The notes under the pieces: generated by a model | The model's input: only the letters and a program-made list of their open reading frames with translations | What the model was told of the DNA's origin: nothing | The model's database searches: none | Made by a program: the position numbers and the translations under genes | Part shown: positions 6,399-13,289 of the stretch, in pieces | Position numbering within the stretch: position 1 is the first letter of the stretch | Layout of the letters: each line of letters starts with the position of its first letter | Origin: Bacteroidia bacterium | Lineage (GTDB): Bacteria; Bacteroidota; Bacteroidia; Bacteroidales; GCA-2748055 | Length of the DNA stretch: 13,289 nt | Assembly (NCBI GenBank): GCA_030596245.1 | Contig: JAUVKN010000088.1 | Location: forward strand, 1 to 13,289 | Direction of reading: 5' to 3'

Positions 6399-8845
6399 AA
6401 AGTCAGGGTAACTTTATACTCCGGAAGAATTTGCGCATTTTGCAACTTAAAACCACTGGAGAAATCTTCAGGTTCCTCGATTCCTGCTGACTTAAGATCA
6501 TCTAGAAACGAGGCATCCCTGTAAAGAGGTCTGAAATAAAACACCATTTCCCTCGATTCCGTGAACCCGTTGAACTTCTTCAGACCAATGGACCAGGGTG
6601 TTCCGTCATAAAAGTGGTCTGCAACCAGTTCCCCATCAAGAAAGCCCATGCCAGTATCTCCATAATAGTCCACCACAAGGAACAGGTCACTTACCTGATC
6701 AGGTATTTGACCAGGAATGGTAACTGCAAATTTTCTATCCTGAATCCTCTTCATAACTAAATCTGTATAGTATCCGGGAAGATCAATTTCGTAAGTGGAA
6801 AATCCGGTGCTCTCATGAACCGGTATGGAGATATTGCCCATGTCAATTTGAGGTTGATGCCCTATGGTCGGATAAAAGGAAATTTTAAAATTGTCCTTGT
6901 TAAAACTGATCAGATCAAGTTTGTTCTCTCTCTTTAAGACAAGGGCTTCTGAAAATAAAAGATGCTCATTTCCGTCAATATTCACCATGTATGAGTTCAT
7001 GGCCATTTCCCGGGGAACAGTCAGTATTCTGATTCGTTTCCCACTCTCTGTATTGATCACAAATTCTGCAGGTTCAGCGGAATTACACCGAATCCTGAAC
7101 CTCTTTTTGTTTTGAAAGACCTCACTTTCGTTCCCATGCCGAATCATCAAATCACCAGAGCGGGCAATTGAATACTCTGCTTCAATACCGGGGATGGTAA
7201 AAAAAACATAATATTCATTTCCCGGATCTCCGCCCTTTGTAAAAAGCTGGGTTGTAGCATAATTAAGCCGTATTCCGTCCATAATCAAATTAAAAGGCAA
7301 AATTGCATTTTCATCAGCCATAAGTGTAAGCCCTCCTTTTTCAGGGATTACAAGCTCACCCGAATCGGTCCTAAATCTAAATTGTATGTTTTCTTTTGTC
7401 CGGGTGAGAAGATGATCCTGGAAGTTATTCATAAAAATGAATCCTGATCCCCCGGCACTCCTCACACTATACCTCAGGGTAGTATTATCCTCTGATAATA
7501 ACTTTTGCTGATTTTCGGGAAGTACAACACGCATGGGTGCAAGCAGATCCCCGAAAGAGCTAAGGAAAGAATGCAAAGGTTTTAGACGATGATAGGATGG
7601 CTTTACCTGTCCAAATTCACCGATGGGAGCCTGGAAATCATAGGAGATTATGGGACATCCAATGGCCACATCGCTGAAATAACTCCTTTCACCTCTCGGA
7701 GTGGATCCGCCGTGATACATATAATACCCGATCCCGTTTGCTCCACTTCCCAGAAACCTGTTGATCATTGGATCCAGACTTTCGGCCGGGACAAGGGGGC
7801 GGCGCTTGTATGTATTCATAATGCCTCCTCCCAATTCAGCCGCAAAATAAGGATAGTCTTCAGAATGGTATCTCACCGGGGAATAATCGGGATCTTTCTG
7901 CAAATTGGTGTATAAATAGAAGTCCGAAGGCTGTTCCGGGGCCCACGTAGGATAGGGATATGCTGCAGTAACTGGAAGGGTTTCATTTTCAATGATGGCA
8001 GCATTGCCCCAGCCCGTAGCCGTGTAGATGGGGACTACAATTCCTGCCCTCTGTGCGAGAGTTTTCAGAACCTTCATATGCTCATTACCAAGAGCTGCAT
8101 AAGGATTCTCACCCTCAGCTACGCCAACTCCGGCCTGTGTAACGCCCAGGTCTCTTTCAGATGCAGTCCAGTCATGCGGTTGCCCTGGATAGGTCAATCC
8201 CCATGGAGCAGCTGAATGCTGGTATTCATTTTCAAGCTGAATGCCAATTACAGGACCTCCATCCTTAAAATATAATCCCTCAAGCTGCTTGTCAATCTCC
8301 TTGTAAAGTCTCTCCACATAACCCAGATATCCAGGGTCATTAGAACGTATGGACAGCGGTTTTCCCAGCAACCAATCTGGCAATCCCCCATTGCGTATCT
8401 CTCCATGACAGAAAGGCCCGATCCTCACAATCATATCATAATCATATTGAGCACAAAGCTTTACAAATTTCCTGAGATCTTTAGATCCTTCCCAGTCAAA
8501 AACCCCTTCCCTTTCTTCATGAATATTCCAGAAAACATAGGTGGCAATAATGGAGATACCACCTGCCCTCATTTTTTGAATCGATTCCTCCCAGTACTCC
8601 TCTGGATAGCGTGAATAATGAAATTCACCGGTAACAGGGATTGCCGGTTTACCATCAATAGAGACAAAATAATTGTTGACTTCTATATTTCTTCCATGGG
8701 AATTCGATCCACCCATTTCCAGGTGATCAGAACGAAATTGCTCCAAAGGAGCATCGATCGTAAGTGACTCACTGATCTGACCAAGTATATTAAACTGAAG
8801 AAATAGAGAACATAAAAAAGTCGTAAAAAGTTTATCTGCTTTCAT
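6395..8845 (-). CDS. Secreted GH35 beta-galactosidase
   Basis: Exo-acting retaining beta-galactosidase, 816 residues, with a signal peptide at about 1-22. There is no lipobox and no T9SS tail (it ends YKVTLTF), so it is probably periplasmic. The GH35 catalytic barrel spans about 55-400. It includes GEFHYSRYPEEYW (73-85) and the family signature GGPVIGIQLENEY (196-208), whose second Glu (E207) is the expected acid/base. AAELGGG follows at 335-341, with E337 the likely nucleophile. The ELGGG form followed by a YxRRP motif belongs to a known subgroup, not the EFxxGW form of human GLB1. GSGANGIGYYMYHGG (366-380) is another conserved block. Beta-rich domains fill the C-terminal half. The neighbouring GH53 gene suggests that the substrate is galactose on beta-1,4-galactan fragments. 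The start ATG at 8843-8845 is directly preceded by an 8-bp inverted repeat. Confidence 0.93.
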   Translation of the reverse strand: MKADKLFTTFLCSLFLQFNILGQISESLTIDAPLEQFRSDHLEMGGSNSHGRNIEVNNYFVSIDGKPAIPVTGEFHYSRYPEEYWEESIQKMRAGGISIIATYVFWNIHEEREGVFDWEGSKDLRKFVKLCAQYDYDMIVRIGPFCHGEIRNGGLPDWLLGKPLSIRSNDPGYLGYVERLYKEIDKQLEGLYFKDGGPVIGIQLENEYQHSAAPWGLTYPGQPHDWTASERDLGVTQAGVGVAEGENPYAALGNEHMKVLKTLAQRAGIVVPIYTATGWGNAAIIENETLPVTAAYPYPTWAPEQPSDFYLYTNLQKDPDYSPVRYHSEDYPYFAAELGGGIMNTYKRRPLVPAESLDPMINRFLGSGANGIGYYMYHGGSTPRGERSYFSDVAIGCPIISYDFQAPIGEFGQVKPSYHRLKPLHSFLSSFGDLLAPMRVVLPENQQKLLSEDNTTLRYSVRSAGGSGFIFMNNFQDHLLTRTKENIQFRFRTDSGELVIPEKGGLTLMADENAILPFNLIMDGIRLNYATTQLFTKGGDPGNEYYVFFTIPGIEAEYSIARSGDLMIRHGNESEVFQNKKRFRIRCNSAEPAEFVINTESGKRIRILTVPREMAMNSYMVNIDGNEHLLFSEALVLKRENKLDLISFNKDNFKISFYPTIGHQPQIDMGNISIPVHESTGFSTYEIDLPGYYTDLVMKRIQDRKFAVTIPGQIPDQVSDLFLVVDYYGDTGMGFLDGELVADHFYDGTPWSIGLKKFNGFTESREMVFYFRPLYRDASFLDDLKSAGIEEPEDFSSGFKLQNAQILPEYKVTLTF

Positions 8846-8871
8846 TTTGATTTGGAGAGTTGTAAATCAAA
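8846..8871 (-). repeat. 8-bp perfect inverted repeat abutting the GH35 start codon
   Basis: TTTGATTT (8846-8853) and AAATCAAA (8864-8871) flank a 10-nt loop. The left arm touches the ATG at 8845. In mRNA it would form a hairpin against the start codon; in DNA it would be a 26-bp dyad operator. It overlaps the block shared with the sugar-porter leader, but the dyad itself is not conserved there. Confidence 0.6.
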
Positions 8872-8875
8872 TGTA
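8868..8875 (-). promoter_or_regulatory. Candidate -7 box for the GH35 gene
   Basis: Read on the - strand this is TACATTTG, a full match to the Bacteroides TAnnTTTG consensus. It lies about 22 nt before the GH35 start codon. No convincing -33 box is present at the expected distance, so activator dependence is possible. The implied leader is only about 10-17 nt. Confidence 0.35.
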
Positions 8876-8897
8876 AAAAAAACAGATCGATATATAG

Positions 8898-8927
8898 TTT
8901 AACATATGGTATTGAATGATAAATTTG
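8898..8927 (+). promoter_or_regulatory. Candidate promoter for the GH53 gene
   Basis: TAAATTTG (8920-8927) fits the TAnnTTTG -7 consensus. A weak TTTA (8898-8901) stands 18 nt upstream at the -33 position. The implied leader is about 75 nt before the start at 9009. Confidence 0.4.
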
Positions 8928-9008
8928 TCAATTAACAACCATCGCATCAGGTTCAGTTCAATAGGAGTTCCTCAGTAAGCCTATGTCTGTTCTGAAATTA
9001 ATAATATC

Positions 9009-10781
9009 ATGTTTATGAGAAAGCCATATCTGTTATTTATATCCCTTATATCCACATGTTTATATGGTCAGGATTTTTACTTTGGGCATGATCTTTCTTA
9101 TGTGAACCAGATGGAGGATTGTGGAGCACTCTTCAAGGAGGGGGGTGTCCCTAAAGATGTTTACTCCATATTCGCGGATCATGGCACAAACCTGGTGCGG
9201 GTAAGGCTTTGGCTGGATCCTTCCTGGTGGCAGGATTCCCTGGTTCAGCCTGCAGGGGTTTTACCACATTACAACGATCTTGAGGATGTGAAAGAAACCA
9301 TTAAAAGGGCAAAAGAGGTGGGAATGAATGTGATGCTGGGACTTCATTATTCTGACTTCTGGGCAGATCCGGGAAGACAGTTGATCCCCAGGGCATGGCT
9401 TGATGTAGCCTATTCATTGGAGGATCTTAAAGACTCTGTATACAACTATACGATCCGGATTTTAACCGAACTGGATCGTGAAGGTTTGATGCCTGATTTT
9501 GTAAAGATCGGGAACGAGAACAATGGAGGATTCCTTCGTCATATCCCGGAAGAGAATGGATATGAACCCATTGCATCAGTGAGCAACAGCTGGGCAAGGC
9601 ATGCCCAGTTATTTAATGCAGGAATCGCAGCAGTAAGAGATGTGGGTGCTACCGCTTCGGTGAATCCTAAGATCGTGATTCACTTCTCCAACAAGCTCAG
9701 CGGACAGGTTTGGAACTACAACAACATCATCAGTAACGGGGTAACTGACTTTGATGTGATCGGCATATCATACTACTATGCCTGGCATGGTGGTAGCATC
9801 AATGAACTGGAATCTACCATCGGCACACTGGTCAGTACTTTCTCGGAATATGAGGTGATGGTGGTAGAAACAGGGTATCTCTGGACCACAGAGAATTTTG
9901 ATGCCATGGGAAATATTATCAACGAACCTGATCCGCAATACTTGCCCGTAATACAGGAAAAGCAGCTTGAATATATGGTTGACTATACGCGGGCTGTGAT
10001 GCGGGCCGGTGGAACAGGGGTAGTTTTCTGGGAACCCGCCTGGGTTACCACACCATGCAGAACCCCCTGGGGTATCGGATCTTCTCATGAACATGTGGCA
10101 TTTTTTGATCCCCTGAATACAAATTTCATGGACAATGGTGGTGGAAACTGGTGTAATCCTGAGTCTTACACGGATCTGGATGCAAAGAAGATTACTTTTA
10201 AGGTGAACATGTCAGGGATCGATATCTCAAAAGGGGTGTTTATCAGTGGAAGCTGGACGGGAGAACCCATGGAGATCCTACCAATGGCCGATGAAGGTGG
10301 AGGGATCTTCAGCCACTTCACATACCTCCCTTCCGGATCGGAAGGTTCATACTTTTTCCTGAATGATACAACCTGGGAATCCATGGAATCCATACCTGGG
10401 TCCTGCAGGAATATGGAAGATGAAGGCCGAAGTTACCGAGTCGGACAAAGTGATCAGACCTATTCCTACCAGTGGGGAACCTGTCTTTCAATTGATTCAA
10501 CAGCCGCAAATGTGGTGGATGCCGATCAGGAAAGGCTTAATTATCTGGTATACCCAAATCCTGCCACGGGGAAGTTCTACGTAAGAATACCGGGAAACGC
10601 CCGGAACATCTCGGTGCGGATCTATGAAATATCAGGCAGGGAAGTTAAACTGAAAGTTTCGCGTTCTCCTGTGTCAGAATTGGAACTGGACACTGGCAGC
10701 CTGGGTGATGGACTTTATATCATCAAGATCGAGCAGGAGAGTGATTTAGTAGTTAAAAAAATTGTGATCCGGAACGGTTAA
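9009..10781 (+). CDS. GH53 endo-beta-1,4-galactanase with T9SS sorting tail
   Basis: Arabinogalactan endo-beta-1,4-galactosidase that cuts the galactan backbone of type I arabinogalactan and pectic side chains. The 590 residues start with a signal peptide (1-20, CLYG|QDF). The GH53 barrel spans about 22-385: GHDLSYVNQMED near the N-terminus, NLVRVRLWLDP (61-71), HYSDFWADPG (113-122), KIGNENNGG (166-174) with E170 as acid/base, and VVETGYLWT (285-293) with E287 as nucleophile. A beta-sandwich module (about 394-494) follows, with the pattern KVNMSGIDISKGVFISGSW; it may bind carbohydrate, but I cannot name its family. A type A T9SS C-terminal domain (about 512-590) begins LVYPNPATGKF and ends VVKKIVIRNG, predicting export to the cell surface or medium. 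ATG at 9009 or 9015 are both possible; the second gives the more typical MRKPYLLF start. The stop overlaps the regulator gene's stop by 4 bp. Confidence 0.94.
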   Translation: MFMRKPYLLFISLISTCLYGQDFYFGHDLSYVNQMEDCGALFKEGGVPKDVYSIFADHGTNLVRVRLWLDPSWWQDSLVQPAGVLPHYNDLEDVKETIKRAKEVGMNVMLGLHYSDFWADPGRQLIPRAWLDVAYSLEDLKDSVYNYTIRILTELDREGLMPDFVKIGNENNGGFLRHIPEENGYEPIASVSNSWARHAQLFNAGIAAVRDVGATASVNPKIVIHFSNKLSGQVWNYNNIISNGVTDFDVIGISYYYAWHGGSINELESTIGTLVSTFSEYEVMVVETGYLWTTENFDAMGNIINEPDPQYLPVIQEKQLEYMVDYTRAVMRAGGTGVVFWEPAWVTTPCRTPWGIGSSHEHVAFFDPLNTNFMDNGGGNWCNPESYTDLDAKKITFKVNMSGIDISKGVFISGSWTGEPMEILPMADEGGGIFSHFTYLPSGSEGSYFFLNDTTWESMESIPGSCRNMEDEGRSYRVGQSDQTYSYQWGTCLSIDSTAANVVDADQERLNYLVYPNPATGKFYVRIPGNARNISVRIYEISGREVKLKVSRSPVSELELDTGSLGDGLYIIKIEQESDLVVKKIVIRNG

Positions 10782-13289
10782 TTAGCTTTATAGTTTTTAG
10801 GGGAGACGTTGTAGAGTTTTTTGAAACATTTGGAGAAATAGGAGTGGTTGGTAAATCCCACCTGGAACATGATCTCGGATACGGAGTGTTTTCCTTTTGA
10901 CAATAACTGCTCTGCTTTTTGCAGTCTTACGTACCTGATAAACTCACTGAGCGACTGGCCGGTTATACTCTTGATCTTCCGGTAGAGGTTTGAATGACTG
11001 ATCCCCAGGGCATGACTGATTTCGTCAGCTGTGATCCGTGAATTTGTCATATTCTTATAGATGTATTCCACCACTTCTTTCAACAACCTGTCATCACTGG
11101 AGTCCACTTCAACCTGTTGCGCATTTAAAAGTAACCTGCGATTTATAAACTCCTCGGTTCTCTGCATTCTACTAATCAGGTTACTGATATTAGCCTCCAG
11201 CACTTCGATCTCTATTGGCTTTGCCAGGAACACATCAACACCTGCCTCAATGGCCTCCAGCTGATGCTCAGTTTCTGTCCGGGCCGTAAGGAAAATAAAT
11301 GGGACCCTGCTGGTCCTTACATCTTTCCTGATCTTCCTGCAAAAGGAAATACCGTCAATATCAGGTAGCTGAATTTCACTGATTATGATGGTAGGGATAT
11401 TCTTGCTGATGATTTCCAGCGCATCATTCCCATTGGGAACCCAGATAATGCTGAATTTAGTTTTAAGTGATGCCCTGATATAATCAAACAGGTCCCTGTT
11501 CTCATCAACGATCAACACAATGGGTAGTTCGGATGAGACATTCAGAGCTTTGAATGCTGATTCATGAACCTGCCTGATGGTATCCTTTGTTACGATCTCT
11601 TTCACGTAAACCTGGTCCTTCTGCTTGACTGCAATCAACTTCTGTACAGGTAATATCACTCTGATAACGGTTCCCTCCCCGACTTTACTTTCCAGTTCAA
11701 TCCGTCCATTCAGGATCTCGACAAAGTCTTTCACAATGGTAAGTCCGATCCCCGATCCCCTTGGTACCGAATCTTCACCGGTTACCTGATAAAATCTCTC
11801 AAATATCTTTTGATGCTCGTGGACAGGTATTCCAATACCTTTGTCTTTCACTTCAATAAGGACCTCATGCTCCGAGATGTTCTTTACTGCCAGACCTACA
11901 CTTCCTCCACGGGGAGTAAATTTGATGGCATTGGATAACAGGTTCTGAAGTATAGAATAAAGCTTCTCCTCATCGGTATCGATGATAACTTCTCTTATTT
12001 CTGCCTTGAGTTTGAGTGTTACGCCCTTTGATATGGCCTTTCCCTTGAAAAACGCCACAACCTCCTTACAAAAGGATATTAGTTCAAGTCTGTCGTCAAA
12101 GCGCCTCACCTCATGACCTATCTCGATCTTTCGAAAATTCAGCAGCTGATCCACATATACCTTGAGAAAATGGGCATTCCTCTCAATTAATTTTAATGTA
12201 TTCCGGAAATTTCCCTCAATTTCCTTACTGGACAAAAGATTTTTTACCGGATCAATGACCAGACCAATGGATGTCAGCAGCTCATGAGAAATATTGACAA
12301 AAAATCTGATTTTCGATGCGTTCAGCCTTTCATTCTGTTCCTTTTCAATCTGGATCAGGTTCACCTGGGCCCTGTATTTCATCCGGTTGCGATATTGGTA
12401 AACGATTACTACGATGATAAACAACAGAAGCAGTATATAGGAGCCCAGGAGTGAGGGACTTGCCCATAATGGCAACTTTATTCGTATATCCAGCATGGTG
12501 ACATTATCAGTGGGTCCCCCTGAATAACTTTTGACCTTAAAAACATACTTCCCCGGCGGCAAATTCACATATTTCGCTGTATTGGATCCAGGTTCTGTTA
12601 TTTTCCATTCATCTTCATATCCATCAAGAATATACGCATACTGCTCATGCTCTATATTGTTGTATTTAAAAGAGGAATATTCAAAATCGAGATTTCGCTT
12701 GTCATATGGAAGCGTAACCTCTCCTCTGTTTGAAATGATATTATCCAGGATTACATTTCCTGAAATCTCTATGGCGGGATGGACCGTCTCTCCATTTATC
12801 TTCAGTGATGTGATCAGCACACTCCCCTCCTCTCCATTTTCTAAAAAATCCTTCGGTTTAAATGCCAGATACCCATCAAATCCGCATACCAGGATTTCTC
12901 CACCGGTTGTCTTTCTGAATGGAGAAAGGATCAGTTTTTTTAATGGGATCCGTTCAGAAATGGGAAAATAGTTGAAGACCTGACTGGCCGGATCAAACCT
13001 GAAAATCGTGTTGCTGCTACTCCCCCAGATAAATCCCTGATCATCCTCAATAATACCTATGACTATGAAATCTTCACCAATGGGCATCCTGATTTTCTCA
13101 AAACTATTCTGACCAATATCATACTTAAACAGTTGGTTTTTGGAACCTATCCACAGGTACTCATTGGCAGCATAACAGAGGGAGGTTATTGCCTCATCCA
13201 TTACAAAATCGTTAAGCTCACTGATCTTTTCAACTTTCTGAGTAACAAAACTGAACTTATTAAGGATCTTCCCATCCAAAGACCAGAGG
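10778..13289 (-). CDS. Hybrid two-component regulator (HTCS), C-terminal part; runs off the right edge
   Basis: Single-chain sensor kinase and transcription factor of the type that controls Bacteroidota polysaccharide loci. The frame is open through base 13289 (reading LWSLDGK at the edge), so a TTG at 13279 is internal Leu, not a start. Numbered from that Leu, about 833 residues are visible. They comprise the last beta-propeller repeats (EYLWIGSKNQLFKYD, GFIWGSSSNTIFRFDP), a Y_Y_Y domain (about 190-268), one membrane span (about 277-296) and a dimerisation/H-box with H332 in NISHELLTS. The ATPase has an N-box NLLSNAIKFT, G1 KGIGIP and G2 GSGIGLTIV. The receiver (about 587-705) and the AraC DNA-binding domain (about 735-831) complete the chain. 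The receiver keeps D592, E593, T665 and K687, but the phospho-acceptor Asp is Glu (E635, ISEIQLP). It is probably the regulator of the adjacent GH53/GH35 genes, sensing a galactan-derived ligand in the periplasm; this is inferred from position. The missing N-terminus should hold most of the propeller. Confidence 0.93.
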   Translation of the reverse strand, partial: LWSLDGKILNKFSFVTQKVEKISELNDFVMDEAITSLCYAANEYLWIGSKNQLFKYDIGQNSFEKIRMPIGEDFIVIGIIEDDQGFIWGSSSNTIFRFDPASQVFNYFPISERIPLKKLILSPFRKTTGGEILVCGFDGYLAFKPKDFLENGEEGSVLITSLKINGETVHPAIEISGNVILDNIISNRGEVTLPYDKRNLDFEYSSFKYNNIEHEQYAYILDGYEDEWKITEPGSNTAKYVNLPPGKYVFKVKSYSGGPTDNVTMLDIRIKLPLWASPSLLGSYILLLLFIIVVIVYQYRNRMKYRAQVNLIQIEKEQNERLNASKIRFFVNISHELLTSIGLVIDPVKNLLSSKEIEGNFRNTLKLIERNAHFLKVYVDQLLNFRKIEIGHEVRRFDDRLELISFCKEVVAFFKGKAISKGVTLKLKAEIREVIIDTDEEKLYSILQNLLSNAIKFTPRGGSVGLAVKNISEHEVLIEVKDKGIGIPVHEHQKIFERFYQVTGEDSVPRGSGIGLTIVKDFVEILNGRIELESKVGEGTVIRVILPVQKLIAVKQKDQVYVKEIVTKDTIRQVHESAFKALNVSSELPIVLIVDENRDLFDYIRASLKTKFSIIWVPNGNDALEIISKNIPTIIISEIQLPDIDGISFCRKIRKDVRTSRVPFIFLTARTETEHQLEAIEAGVDVFLAKPIEIEVLEANISNLISRMQRTEEFINRRLLLNAQQVEVDSSDDRLLKEVVEYIYKNMTNSRITADEISHALGISHSNLYRKIKSITGQSLSEFIRYVRLQKAEQLLSKGKHSVSEIMFQVGFTNHSYFSKCFKKLYNVSPKNYKAN

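Larger units (their letters stand above)
8846..9008. promoter_or_regulatory. Divergent control region between the GH35 and GH53 genes
   Basis: This 163-bp non-coding region can serve both glycosidase genes. It contains the GH35-side inverted repeat and shared element, a TAnnTTTG box on each strand, and otherwise AT-rich sequence. No terminator or small gene is seen. A cluster-specific regulator would be expected to bind here, most plausibly the hybrid two-component protein encoded downstream of GH53; this is inference from gene context. Confidence 0.6.

Noticed and set aside
6021..8845. START-like gene as part of the galactan cluster
   Set aside because: It is on the opposite strand with its own promoter-like signal, and such proteins are widespread in Bacteroidota outside carbohydrate loci; adjacency is the only link.
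8899..8937. Direct repeat TTAACA at 8899-8904 and 8932-8937, 33 bp apart, as a regulator site before GH53
   Set aside because: Six bases in AT-rich sequence are too short to stand out; the helical-phase spacing alone is not enough evidence.
13277..13279. TTG as the start codon of the hybrid regulator
   Set aside because: The frame stays open to the end of the window and the residues before it (LWS) continue the propeller-like sequence; HTCS proteins are much longer and need an N-terminal signal peptide and sensor.

Overview
The window looks like a chromosomal piece of a Bacteroidota genome, probably from a polysaccharide-degrading member of class Bacteroidia. Three things support this: a hybrid two-component regulator that joins sensor kinase, receiver and AraC domains in one chain; a secreted glycosidase ending in a type IX secretion (T9SS) sorting domain; and promoter-like TAnnTTTG elements in place of sigma70 boxes. 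No rRNA, tRNA, CRISPR array, transposase, integrase or phage gene was seen.

Left part (1-3855, + strand): a metal-ion uptake operon. A 5'-truncated outer-membrane beta-barrel of the kind found beside zinc transporters is followed by a ZnuA/TroA-like binding protein and two paralogous ABC-3 (ZnuB-type) permeases. The gaps are 20, 22 and 8 nt. No ABC ATPase is visible. Bases 1-130 hold no gene, only small AT-rich hairpins, and the barrel's homology breaks off at their right edge.

Middle (3839-6398): on the - strand, a sugar-porter MFS transporter followed 25 nt later by a small nitroreductase. The nitroreductase 3' end overlaps the second permease by 17 bp. After a 195-bp divergent intergenic region comes a + strand gene for a small START-like protein.

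Right part (6395-13289): a small galactan-degradation cluster. A GH35 beta-galactosidase (-) and a GH53 endo-beta-1,4-galactanase (+) diverge from a 163-bp control region. The hybrid regulator (-) runs off the right edge, so its N-terminal sensor is missing here. The likely scheme is that the T9SS-exported GH53 cuts type I (arabino)galactan outside the cell, the GH35 trims galactose from fragments in the periplasm, and the MFS porter may import the released sugar. No SusC/SusD pair is present in the window. A near-identical 20-bp element just upstream of both the porter and the GH35 gene hints at shared control.

The most unusual signal is in the regulator. The phospho-acceptor aspartate of its receiver domain is a glutamate, and the kinase H-box is also divergent, while the ATP-binding motifs look intact. 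I found no clearly new multi-gene system. The best leads are this receiver substitution, the shared upstream element, the hairpin against the GH35 start codon and the break in the beta-barrel gene.
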